Notes under the pieces: model-generated
Told to the model about the DNA's origin: nothing
The model's database searches: none
What the model saw: only the letters and a program-made list of their open reading frames with translations
Made by a program: the position numbers and the translations under genes
Shown here: one piece after another, positions 7,372-14,451 of the stretch
Numbering within the stretch: position 1 is the first letter of the stretch
Layout: the number at the start of each line of letters is the position of its first letter
Origin: an uncultured Eubacteriales bacterium
GTDB lineage: Bacteria > Bacillota > Clostridia > Christensenellales > CAG-138
Length of the DNA: 21,147 nt
Assembly (NCBI GenBank): GCA_900542615.1
Contig: UQOG01000021.1
Span: 1 to 21,147, forward strand
Direction: 5' to 3'

Positions 7372-7512
7372 TCCTTTAGAATCGGACGCCTTGCGGCGCA
7401 GCCGGTCATTTGCGTTCCACAAGTAATCGGACATAGGGATTTGGATTGCAGGCAACGGTTCATGCCGCTGCTTGCAATCGTCCACATTGCTTGCGGCCCA
7501 TGGCCTTTACGC
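7372..7512 (+). repeat. 141-bp direct repeat, copy A (before the protease)
   Basis: Matches 9504-9644 without gaps over 141 bp with 9 mismatches (about 94% identity). After a 2-base length difference, similarity resumes in the ribosome binding site GAAAGGAG (7515-7522 and 9649-9656). It starts at TCCTTTAGAATCGG and contains a small CGCC-TTGC-GGCG hairpin and a larger hairpin at 7444-7479. The flanks outside the repeat are unrelated, so the boundary is sharp on the left. Confidence 0.9.
7444..7479 (+). promoter_or_regulatory. Leader hairpin of repeat copy A
   Basis: GATTGCAGGCAACGG, loop TTCATG, then CCGCTGCTTGCAATC: a 15-bp stem with one G-U and one A-C pair. It ends 35 bases before the protease ribosome binding site. 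No T-run follows, so it is not a simple terminator; a regulatory or stabilising role is inferred. Confidence 0.5.
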
Positions 7513-7528
7513 TAGAAAGGAGCATATA

Positions 7529-8698
7529 ATGAACAGAAGAGAGCACGCCAAAATATTTATGGCTGTGGCGATAATTCTATGCATGTCACTTAGCATGACT
7601 CCGGCCGCTATGGCTGATACAAGTGGTGACGGTTATTTAGCAAATATGTCAAATCTTAAAGAAAGTGAAATTATTTCGGCAAATCGTGCAATGAAAAATG
7701 AGGAGGATGCTATCATCGCATATAATGAGGTGATTAGTAGTTTTTCGCTTGAGTCAAAAGATGGGATATACCCCGCTGAATACGCAGGTGCATACTACGA
7801 AGATGGCAAACTTATTATTTGTCTGACCGATCTTTCAAGCGCAAAGAAGAATAATGTTTTGAATTCAACGACGCTGGACAGCATAGTATCTTTCAGGGAA
7901 ATGGAGTATTCTCTGAATGAACTCAATTCCGTTATCGAGGTCATTGTGGCCGATTTGCGCATGTTTCCGGTTACAAAATGGCATGTGGATCAAATGAACA
8001 ATAAATGCGTAATAGGAATTGCTCCAGATAAATACCAGGATGCGAATAATTATTTTGCAACTTTAAAACAATACGAAAAATACCCGGTTGAGCTTATACC
8101 GGCAGACTATGAGAAACCAGCCGCAAATATCATTGGCGGTTCGTCGCTAGGGAGTACATCCGTTGGGTTCTGTGGTACATATTTGGGACAAAGCGTAATA
8201 TTGACATGTGGACATGGTCACACTGTTGGGCAAAACTTAAACTATGGTACTGTTCAGGTAGTCCAATTAGCCAACAATTCAATTGGGGATTACGCTATTG
8301 TGACTATTAGCAATGCTCATACTCCAACAAATCGTGTATACACTTCCTCGGGAATAGGCTATATTGTAGATTACTATTATTCTGTTCTTCAGAATACCAC
8401 TGTGTACGCCTATGGAAAAAGCAATGGTGCAAAAATCGGTACAGTATCCGCAGTGAACCAGTCTGTAACGTATGAAGCATATGGCGATATCGTTATTCAT
8501 GGTCTTACCAGATGTACATCTGTATCAGGAAGTGTTGTAGGGGGAGATAGTGGAGGCCCTGTCTATAGGACACATGGCACCAACTATGCGGCTTGTGGTA
8601 TTATTACCTCACGCGCTGAAGACGGCTCGACATGGACATTTTGCCCACTGGTTTCTTGTAGTCCTCTGTTCACTGTGCAAACCTATACTCCAAATTAA
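7529..8698 (+). CDS. Secreted trypsin-fold serine protease with propeptide
   Basis: 389 residues. Signal peptide 1-29 ends at AMA-D. A region of about 170 residues (30-200) then looks like a propeptide. The protease domain (about 201-389) has the chymotrypsin-fold triad: His229 in LTCGHG, Asp254 in IGDYAIV and Ser341 in GGDSGGPVY. The layout (signal, long pro-region, short catalytic domain) resembles streptogrisin or alpha-lytic proteases (S1 family), which need the pro-region to fold. Cysteines at 214, 227, 329, 356, 372 and 377 could form disulfides. The start at 7529 has GAAAGGAG 6 bases upstream. The gene is visibly AT-richer than its neighbours, suggesting transfer. Substrate is unknown; it acts outside the cell. 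Confidence 0.9.
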   Translation: MNRREHAKIFMAVAIILCMSLSMTPAAMADTSGDGYLANMSNLKESEIISANRAMKNEEDAIIAYNEVISSFSLESKDGIYPAEYAGAYYEDGKLIICLTDLSSAKKNNVLNSTTLDSIVSFREMEYSLNELNSVIEVIVADLRMFPVTKWHVDQMNNKCVIGIAPDKYQDANNYFATLKQYEKYPVELIPADYEKPAANIIGGSSLGSTSVGFCGTYLGQSVILTCGHGHTVGQNLNYGTVQVVQLANNSIGDYAIVTISNAHTPTNRVYTSSGIGYIVDYYYSVLQNTTVYAYGKSNGAKIGTVSAVNQSVTYEAYGDIVIHGLTRCTSVSGSVVGGDSGGPVYRTHGTNYAACGIITSRAEDGSTWTFCPLVSCSPLFTVQTYTPN

Positions 8699-8732
8699 CA
8701 GGATGGGATGGTATCTTACGGAGGATAGATAA

Positions 8733-9263
8733 ATGAAAAAGTACAAGATGAGACCCATGGTGGTGGTCGCGATAGCGGCGCTGCTGATACTTGTCCTGCT
8801 GGATTTGATATGTGCCCTGTTCGACGACCAGATATATGAGTGGAAACGCCAGAACAGCTCCAAAACTCTTACCACAGTCAAAGCTGAGGATCAGGCTGAG
8901 TATGAGGCGGCATATGGGGCGGTTTCCATCAGTGCTGCCCAGGATAGTTACCATACGGATGAAGATAAGTTTTATTTTGCGCTTTCAAACGGAACAGACT
9001 ATAGCTTATTTCATGGCGGTAAGGAGTTCCAGTATTGTCAGGATGGCATTTGGTATATAGTGCCGGCTGCCCCGGGGGTAGAGTTCCCCGCACCTGAGTA
9101 TGAACTGCCTGCCATGGAAACGATGGAGGAACGCATAGGTTTAAAGAGCTACATACCGCTATCACCGGGCACATACCGCATCCTGATCACCTTTCTTGGG
9201 AATGAGGCTGCCCCCCCTTACAATGATGATTTTACAATAGGTTATACCTTTGAAGTACTGTAA
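8733..9263 (+). CDS. Membrane-anchored Ig-like domain protein
   Basis: 176 residues. A basic N-terminus (MKKYKMRP) and one membrane segment (about 9-30) act as an uncleaved signal anchor, leaving residues 31-176 outside. The outer part has a beta-rich pattern: YFALSNGTDYSLFHGG, then a WYIVPAAPG turn, then LSPGTYRILITF and YTFEVL at the end. This order (unequal tension between a 'normal use' strand, a 'dosage' strand and 'GTYRI') fits the bacterial Ig-like domains of the Big_14 kind, but I am not certain of the family. GGAGG lies 8 bases before the ATG, 34 bases after the protease stop, so the two are probably one transcript. A role in holding or shielding the protease is possible but unproven. 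Confidence 0.75.
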   Translation: MKKYKMRPMVVVAIAALLILVLLDLICALFDDQIYEWKRQNSSKTLTTVKAEDQAEYEAAYGAVSISAAQDSYHTDEDKFYFALSNGTDYSLFHGGKEFQYCQDGIWYIVPAAPGVEFPAPEYELPAMETMEERIGLKSYIPLSPGTYRILITFLGNEAAPPYNDDFTIGYTFEVL

Positions 9264-9412
9264 GCGGCTCCATCCCAAATTCTGTGTAAACGCCGAAGCG
9301 GCATAGAACAGAGCAAAGTATTGATTGGGCGGCAGGGCGGAAAAGCGGCACTCCCGCCTTCACTGCATTTTAGCCGGAACCCGGCGACATGTCAAGGGCG
9401 GCCATCAGGCCC
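9264..9412. other. Spacer after the Ig-like gene
   Basis: No gene that I can support. An AAATTCTGTGTAAACG stretch at about 9278-9293 recalls ends of IS256-type elements, but the match is too short to call. The IS3-type end begins at 9413. Confidence 0.35.
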
Positions 9413-9503
9413 TGAACTGCACCCCAGAAGTTGGACAAGGAAGGCAACGAAAGGGGTGCGAAAACCTATGGGAAAAGAATTGCTTAGCAAGGAATTAAAA
9501 TTA
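9413..9503 (+). mobile_element. Remnant of the left end of an IS3-family element
   Basis: TGAACTGCACCCCAGAAGTT at 9413-9432, continuing GGACA, has the look of the terminal inverted repeat of IS3-family (IS150-like) elements of Clostridia. About 30 bases on, AAGGGG precedes an ATG at 9468 whose peptide starts MGKELLSKELKL, like the start of an OrfA transposase subunit with its first helix. After 12-13 codons the sequence switches to the 141-bp repeat and the frame stops at 9554. No right end or rest of the transposase is present in the window. Identification is from memory of the family pattern. Confidence 0.6.
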
Positions 9504-9644
9504 TCCTTTAGAATCGGACGCCTTGCGGCGCAGCCGGTCATTTGCGTTCCATAAGTAATCGAAAATAGGGATATGGATTGCAGGCAACGGTTCATGCCGC
9601 TGCTTGCAATCGTCCTCATTGTTTGCGGCACACGGTCTTTACGC
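9504..9644 (+). repeat. 141-bp direct repeat, copy B (before the ABC permease)
   Basis: Second copy of the sequence at 7372-7512, offset 2132 bases. It starts abruptly inside the IS3-family remnant and ends just before the ribosome binding site of the FtsX-type permease. The hairpin (9576-9611) is identical to that of copy A; the differences cluster outside it. Confidence 0.9.
9576..9611 (+). promoter_or_regulatory. Leader hairpin of repeat copy B
   Basis: Same 15-bp stem and TTCATG loop as at 7444-7479, with no base change, ending 37 bases before GAAAGGAG. Conservation of the hairpin while flanking bases vary is compatible with selection on structure, though the sample is only two copies. 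Confidence 0.5.
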
Positions 9645-9669
9645 GCAGGAAAGGAGGCGAAGGCCTTTC

Positions 9670-12177
9670 ATGTCAACGATGGAGTTTGTCATAAAAGGGA
9701 TACGGGGCCGAAGGCGGCAGTCCTGGCTGCTGCTGGCAACGGTGACGGCGTTTTTCACCTTTATTACGGCGGCGCAATGCTATTTTGCCAGCGCGGCATA
9801 CGGCCAGGAGCAAAGAAGATACGACCTATATGGGCGCTGGGAGGCGGCGCAATACGGCCTGACGGCCCAGGCTGCCCAGGCGCTGTTGCAGGAAACCCAA
9901 CCGGAAGCTGCCGGCATAGCCGTGCAGGCCGGGGTGTTCGTGGGCCGGGACATGGAGCCCCTAGGCAGCGTAGGCTATGCGGACGCGGGCTATGTGGATT
10001 TGGGGCGGCTGGCCCCCATAGAGGGGCGGTTCCCCCAGCAGGCCCAAGAGGCAGCGCTCACCTTGAACGCCCTGGACAGCTTGGGATATTCCTATGCTTT
10101 GGGGCAGTCCATAACCCTGCCCCTGATGGAGTGGGACTATTTGGCCGCAGGGGATACCGCGCCCCGGGAAGCGGAATTCACCCTATGCGGCATTCTGCCC
10201 TCCTATGAGATTTTCTGGAATACGGAAAACCAGCTGCCGGTAACCGCTTTCTTGCATCAGGATGCGGTTTTACCCCTGGAAAATCCGCCCTTGCAGCAGG
10301 TGTTTTATACCAGCGGAAACCCGGGCGGCGCCGGGCTGGCGGCCGGCGGGCAGGCGGGCGCTGTCTATAATCGCTTTGCCTATCCGGAGCAGAACCCCCA
10401 GGACTGGGCGCCGGCCATGCTGATAGGGGCGTCGTTGGCCCTGGCCTTCTTCGCCGCTTCTCAACTTTTTTTCAGCGCGCTGCGCAAAAGGGTTCGCCAG
10501 CGGGGCATCCTGCGGGCGGTGGGCGCGACGAAAAAGCAGCTGCGGCGGCTCTATGGGATGGAAGGGCTCCTTTACGTTGTCGTGGCCCTGCCTTCGGGCT
10601 TGCTGCTGGGGTTGGGACTGTGCCGGTTGGGCCTTGGGATACAGGGGGCCGGGAAATTCTTTGTCATTCCGGCCGCCTCGCTGGCGCTGGGCTTGAGCCT
10701 GTGCGCTTGGGCGTCCCTCTTGGGCTTTTTGCTGCCCGCCGTCCTAGCAACTCGTACCCTTGCCCATGGGCCGGCGCTATATCGCCAACAGGCCAGGCTG
10801 CGCAAGCGCCTTGACTTTGCCATGCCGCTGCCCGCCGGGGAGCTGGCCCTGGGGACCCTATGCTTTGTTTTGATCCTGCTATGCGTTGGCTTTGCCAGAT
10901 GGTCGCTTCTTCCCTATCAAATCAACAAGGATAAGGCTGCCGTCAACATCACCAACTTTACGGATCAAGCCGTCCAGCCGGAGCTGCTTACAGATCTTGC
11001 CAGGCTATCCGACGTGGTGGAGGTCAGCGCCCTATCCCGCCTTCCCAACCATGCTTACATTTCCTCGCCCAGCTTCTTGCAGAACAAAATGCTGCAAGAC
11101 CTATACCAGAACCCCCTCTCAAACGATATGACGGGACTTACCATGCAATCGGCGGACACCTTGCAAACCGCCCTGTGCTCCGCCGAGCAAGGGTTATTCT
11201 ACGCCTTGGCGGATCTATGTGAAGATCCGGCAGCCGCCCGGCAGGCCCTTGCGTCGGAAAACGCCTGCATCCTGTACCTGCCGCATATGGGCTGGGACCC
11301 CCAAAGCAACCAATACCGCTATGCAGGGGAGGGGCTGGAGCAGGCGGATCCAGGCCTTTTCCCCGGCCAGACCCTGAAGTTTTCCATTTCCAATGCCGTG
11401 GAGGATTCCAACGGCCAATTTCAGACCTTAACCATGGAAACGGAGCTGGTTATCGCCGGGATCATCCGATCATTTCCGCCGGACTTTTTGGCCGTCAACC
11501 AGACTCCAATTTCCACATGCAGCGTGTTCGTTTCCCGGGCCATGTGGGCCGAGGCCAGCCGGGCCATCGGCTATCCTTACATGGCGGAAGGATATACCAA
11601 CGTGAACCTTCGCCTGCGGCCAAATGCCGGTTACGCCACCCGGCAATCCATCGCAGCCATGGTGCAGAAGCGGGGCGGCATGGTGCGGGCCAATACCTAT
11701 GACAAAGTGGAACAGGCCTATCAATCCGGCGCGCAGGGAGCCTTCCTCTTCGGGGTAGGCGCGCTGCTCATAGGGGGCATCGGGCTGCTGTTGCTGCAAA
11801 ACGTGTTCCTATCCCGCCTCCAGGAGGCCCAGCCGGGCATGGGCATCATGCGGGCCATCGGCGCCTCCGCCGGGGCGATCCGGCAGGCCTACGGCCGCCG
11901 GGCCCTGCGTTTCTACCTTGGCATGGCTGGGGCGGCAACCCTGCTCGGCGCCCTGATCCAATGGCAGAGCAGCAACCTTCGGATACAATCCCTCCTGTTT
12001 CGGGCGATGGATCTGATCTTTACCATGGGCGGCGGCGTACCCCATATCCGCATTTACCCCTGGGCCGCCCATATGATCCTGTGCGGGGCCGCTGCCATGT
12101 ATCTTTGGCTCATGCATACGCTGCCCCTTAGGCCGCTGCTGAAGAGCACCCCTGTGGACAATATGAAAGGAATATAG
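9670..12177 (+). CDS. MacB/FtsX-type ABC transporter permease
   Basis: 835 residues with the architecture of a double-FtsX permease. Membrane segment 1 is at about 18-38, followed by a large outer domain (39-247), then segments at 248-268, 299-321 and 331-359. A fifth lies at 392-409, then a second outer domain to about 689, and three last segments at 690-713, 749-763 and 799-818. The typical FtsX motif RGILRAVGATKKQLRRL (about 278-294) recurs as GIMRAIGASAGAI near 725, so there are two FtsX halves. Such permeases move lipids, peptides or antimicrobials, or drive mechanotransmission across the membrane. The ATG at 9670 follows AAGGAGG by 12 bases, and an in-frame ATG at 9679 is also possible. 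The ATPase gene starts 2 bases after its stop. Confidence 0.9.
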   Translation: MSTMEFVIKGIRGRRRQSWLLLATVTAFFTFITAAQCYFASAAYGQEQRRYDLYGRWEAAQYGLTAQAAQALLQETQPEAAGIAVQAGVFVGRDMEPLGSVGYADAGYVDLGRLAPIEGRFPQQAQEAALTLNALDSLGYSYALGQSITLPLMEWDYLAAGDTAPREAEFTLCGILPSYEIFWNTENQLPVTAFLHQDAVLPLENPPLQQVFYTSGNPGGAGLAAGGQAGAVYNRFAYPEQNPQDWAPAMLIGASLALAFFAASQLFFSALRKRVRQRGILRAVGATKKQLRRLYGMEGLLYVVVALPSGLLLGLGLCRLGLGIQGAGKFFVIPAASLALGLSLCAWASLLGFLLPAVLATRTLAHGPALYRQQARLRKRLDFAMPLPAGELALGTLCFVLILLCVGFARWSLLPYQINKDKAAVNITNFTDQAVQPELLTDLARLSDVVEVSALSRLPNHAYISSPSFLQNKMLQDLYQNPLSNDMTGLTMQSADTLQTALCSAEQGLFYALADLCEDPAAARQALASENACILYLPHMGWDPQSNQYRYAGEGLEQADPGLFPGQTLKFSISNAVEDSNGQFQTLTMETELVIAGIIRSFPPDFLAVNQTPISTCSVFVSRAMWAEASRAIGYPYMAEGYTNVNLRLRPNAGYATRQSIAAMVQKRGGMVRANTYDKVEQAYQSGAQGAFLFGVGALLIGGIGLLLLQNVFLSRLQEAQPGMGIMRAIGASAGAIRQAYGRRALRFYLGMAGAATLLGALIQWQSSNLRIQSLLFRAMDLIFTMGGGVPHIRIYPWAAHMILCGAAAMYLWLMHTLPLRPLLKSTPVDNMKGI

Positions 12178-12179
12178 CA

Positions 12180-12845
12180 ATGCTGGTGTTAGAGACGAAA
12201 GGGTTAACCAAAACCTATGGCCAGGGGGCCAACGCGGTCCATGCCCTACAGGGGGTTACAGCCGCCTTTGCAGAAGGCCGCTTCTACGCCATACGGGGCA
12301 GGAGCGGCAGCGGGAAATCCACCCTGCTCAATCTCCTTGGCGGGCTGGATATGCCTACCTCGGGTACGGTTTTGCTGGAGGGGCAGGACCTGTATGCCTG
12401 CGACGAAGCGGCGCTCGCCGCCATCAGGCGCAGGCGCATGGGGTTCGTATTTCAGGACTTTCAGCTTTTGGCGGAATATACGGTACGGGACAATATTTTG
12501 CTTCCGCTGTTTTTGGACCGGCGTGCAATAGACGCGGCCTACTTTGCGCAGATCGTCCAGGCGCTGGAGCTTGCGCCCCTTTTGCGCAAGCAGCCCTGGC
12601 AGCTATCCGGCGGCCAGCAGCAGCGGGTGGCCGTAGCCCGGGCGTTGATCGCCCGGCCCGCTATTTTGCTGGCAGATGAGCCCACCGGCAACCTGGACGC
12701 CCAAAGCGGCCAGCGGGTATTCACGCTGCTTCGGCAGACGGCCAGCGCCTTCTGTAAAACCATTATCTTCGTGACCCACGACGCCATGCTGGCCCGGCAA
12801 GCCGACGTTCAGCTGGTGATAGAGGATGGGCGTATCGTTGCCTAA
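12180..12845 (+). CDS. MacB/LolD-type ABC transporter ATPase
   Basis: 221 residues, the usual size. Walker A GRSGSGKST is at 40-48, the Q-loop glutamine at 92 (FVFQDFQLL), signature LSGGQQQR at 142-149, Walker B ILLADEPTGNLD at 162-173, and the H-loop His200 in FVTHD. The FQDFQLL and DEPTGNLD forms are typical of the LolD/MacB group that pairs with FtsX-type permeases. It supplies energy to the permease encoded just upstream; the two genes are 2 bases apart and share a terminator. AAAGGA precedes the ATG. The transported substance is not evident. The presence of the same 141-bp leader before the protease hints at joint control with the protease. Confidence 0.95.
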   Translation: MLVLETKGLTKTYGQGANAVHALQGVTAAFAEGRFYAIRGRSGSGKSTLLNLLGGLDMPTSGTVLLEGQDLYACDEAALAAIRRRRMGFVFQDFQLLAEYTVRDNILLPLFLDRRAIDAAYFAQIVQALELAPLLRKQPWQLSGGQQQRVAVARALIARPAILLADEPTGNLDAQSGQRVFTLLRQTASAFCKTIIFVTHDAMLARQADVQLVIEDGRIVA

Positions 12846-12889
12846 ATAAAGGTAATTGCGACGGCTGATGAAATATAGGTAATCCATAA

Positions 12890-12930
12890 GGCTTGCAAAA
12901 GGCTTCCTTCGCAAGCCCTTTTATCCTTTT
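12890..12930 (+). terminator. Terminator of the FtsX-type ABC operon
   Basis: GGCTTGC (12890-12896) pairs with GCAAGCC (12911-12917), with an inner AAGG/CCTT stem, followed by CTTTTATCCTTTT. It lies 45 bases after the ATPase stop codon. Confidence 0.8.
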
Positions 12931-13247
12931 GCCCTTTTCGCGCCACACCAAAGCCAGTTTCGGAATTCCTTACGCAAAAACGCCTATAGATCTACGCAAA
13001 AAAAGCGCCAAGGGCGGGCAAGGGGGCGGCGATAAAGCCCTTATGCCATGCGCTTGGGTTGCCGCTCCCCTTGCAAGGGGGCAAGCCTTTGCATCCTTCA
13101 CGGTAGCGGGAATGGCCCGGCGGGGGGTTGCCGCAAGGCTTTTAGGACAGCGCGCGGCCCTGCCCGGATGGGGCTGTGGGCCGGTTTTGGCTGGCCCGGC
13201 CGCCCGGCGGGCCCCGCTATGGAAAACGCGGCCTATCTTCCAGCCCG
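12931..13247. other. Convergent spacer with a second hairpin
   Basis: No gene. A perfect dyad CCCCTTGCAAGGGG (13067-13080) is extended by GGGTTGC (13056-13062) and GCAAGCC (13081-13087) with one mismatch. It may end transcription of the radical SAM gene, but lies about 160 bases past that stop and lacks a T-run. TTACGCAAAAACGCC at 12970-12984 recurs at 18466-18480. Confidence 0.45.
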
Positions 13248-14120
13248 CTATACGATGGCCGTTGGGATAAGCGCAGGATTCGTTTCCAGCCTATGGATCT
13301 CCCTTTCCAGGTGCCGGCACATTTTCTCCTGATCCGCCGGCAGGTTGCCCCGTATGCGGGCCGGGACGAAGTCGTGAAGGCCGTCATATGCGCAGGCAAA
13401 GCCCTGCAGCTGCTGCAGCAATGCCAGCTCTTCCCGCAGCGTCTCCAGCTCGTCGGCAGGCAGGAAGCTGCCCTGCAATACATCTTGATATAAGGGGGAT
13501 TCCCGGTGGAGGAACAGGGAAAAATTACAGATCCGCTTGGGCTTGCTCCGGTTGAAAAACGCCGCCAGCGCAGCGGCATTTTCCGCCCCCCGTCCATGGC
13601 CGCAGATCCCCGTCATGATATGGGCGTCATATTCGATCCCGGCTGCATGGAGCCGCTGTATGGCCCATTCCGCCTCGGCAAGGGTGTTGCCCTTTTCCTG
13701 CTTGCATAGCACCTCTTCCAGCCCGCACTCGATGCCCAAATAGAGGTCCGTAAGCTTCCGCTTTCGCAGCGCGGCAAGCTCCCCGTCGGATTTACAGAGG
13801 ATGTTTTTCACATGGGCGTCCATGCTCACCGATTGCAGCCCGGGGAAGGCCTCGCAGCACCAGTCCAGAATGACGGCCAATTGGGATGCGGGCAGAGAAA
13901 AGGCGTTGCCGTCGCCTAAAAAGATCCGCTCAGGGTTGCCGCCCAAGGCGGCGATCCTGTCAATTTCCGCCTTCACCAGCTCTAAGGGCAGAATCCGATA
14001 CGTCAGGTGCTTAAACAGCATACAAAACCGGCATCGGTTGTGGGAGCATCCCACAGCCACCGGGAGCATGAAACTCCCCCGCTCCATCGGGCTACGGCAT
14101 ATTTGGCCCTCGTAGTTCAC
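13248..14120 (-). CDS. Radical SAM enzyme of unknown reaction
   Basis: 290 residues. Iron-sulphur cluster ligands are C25, C30 and C33 in GCSHNRCRFC, a CX4CX2C spacing rather than the common CX3CX2C, but one I recall in clostridial relatives with CSHNKCxFC. Further radical SAM features are FLGDGNAFSLPASQL (strand 2 region with GDG), SVSMDAHVKN, YLGIECGLEEVL and IMTGICGHGRG. The N-terminus (NYEGQICRSPMERGSF) is typical of its group. I chose GTG at 14120: AAGGGGG lies 7 bases before it, while an ATG at 14144 would lie upstream of or at the predicted transcription start. It stands alone on the minus strand. Substrate is unknown. Confidence 0.88.
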   Translation of the reverse strand: MNYEGQICRSPMERGSFMLPVAVGCSHNRCRFCMLFKHLTYRILPLELVKAEIDRIAALGGNPERIFLGDGNAFSLPASQLAVILDWCCEAFPGLQSVSMDAHVKNILCKSDGELAALRKRKLTDLYLGIECGLEEVLCKQEKGNTLAEAEWAIQRLHAAGIEYDAHIMTGICGHGRGAENAAALAAFFNRSKPKRICNFSLFLHRESPLYQDVLQGSFLPADELETLREELALLQQLQGFACAYDGLHDFVPARIRGNLPADQEKMCRHLEREIHRLETNPALIPTAIV

Positions 14121-14148
14121 GTTCGCGCCCCCTTTCCCGCACATCTCA

Positions 14149-14178
14149 AGTATAGCCCATGATGCGCTACAAATTCAA
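14149..14178 (-). promoter_or_regulatory. Promoter of the radical SAM gene
   Basis: -35 TTGAAT (14173-14178), 18-base spacer and -10 TATACT (14149-14154) on the minus strand. The start would fall near 14142, giving a 22-base leader and supporting the GTG start at 14120. Confidence 0.65.
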
Positions 14179-14451
14179 GGTGCAGGGACGCCCCTGGAAA
14201 CGAAACGGCGGCCCCTTTCGCCCCTGCCGCCCCGGCGCGGTGCAGGCCGGCCCTGGGGGGGGGATCGCCCAGGCCGCGTCCCCTTTGCGCGCAAAGGGCC
14301 GAAACGGGCGCTACGCCCAGGGGGTGGTGGAACCTGGACAGCTGCGCGAAAGGGGGAACCTCCCGCCGCAATCGTTCTTCCGGCGGCTGCCATGCGGCGA
14401 TCCCCACAGGTCCAGGGCGAGGGGTTCCGATGCCGCCTCCAGCGGCCTTCC
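14179..14451. other. GC-rich spacer with perfect palindrome
   Basis: No supported gene. An 18-bp perfect palindrome CCCTTTGCGCGCAAAGGG lies at 14281-14298. It may help to end transcription of the surface-protein gene, which terminates at 14452, but it has no T-run. Confidence 0.4.

Noticed and set aside
7472..7528. N-terminal extension of the protease from a TTG in the repeat
   Set aside because: The ATG at 7529 has a good ribosome binding site and begins a standard signal peptide; the extension would bury it. Kept only as a curiosity of the repeat.
7372..9644. CRISPR or integron-like array
   Set aside because: Only two copies, 2.1 kb apart, far too long for CRISPR repeats; no integrase or cas gene.
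9604..9669. N-terminal extension of the FtsX-type permease from the repeat
   Set aside because: AAGGAGG lies inside the extension, and the FtsX N-terminus starts naturally at 9670.
13506..13743. Plus-strand frames opposite the radical SAM gene
   Set aside because: Antisense shadows without start signals.
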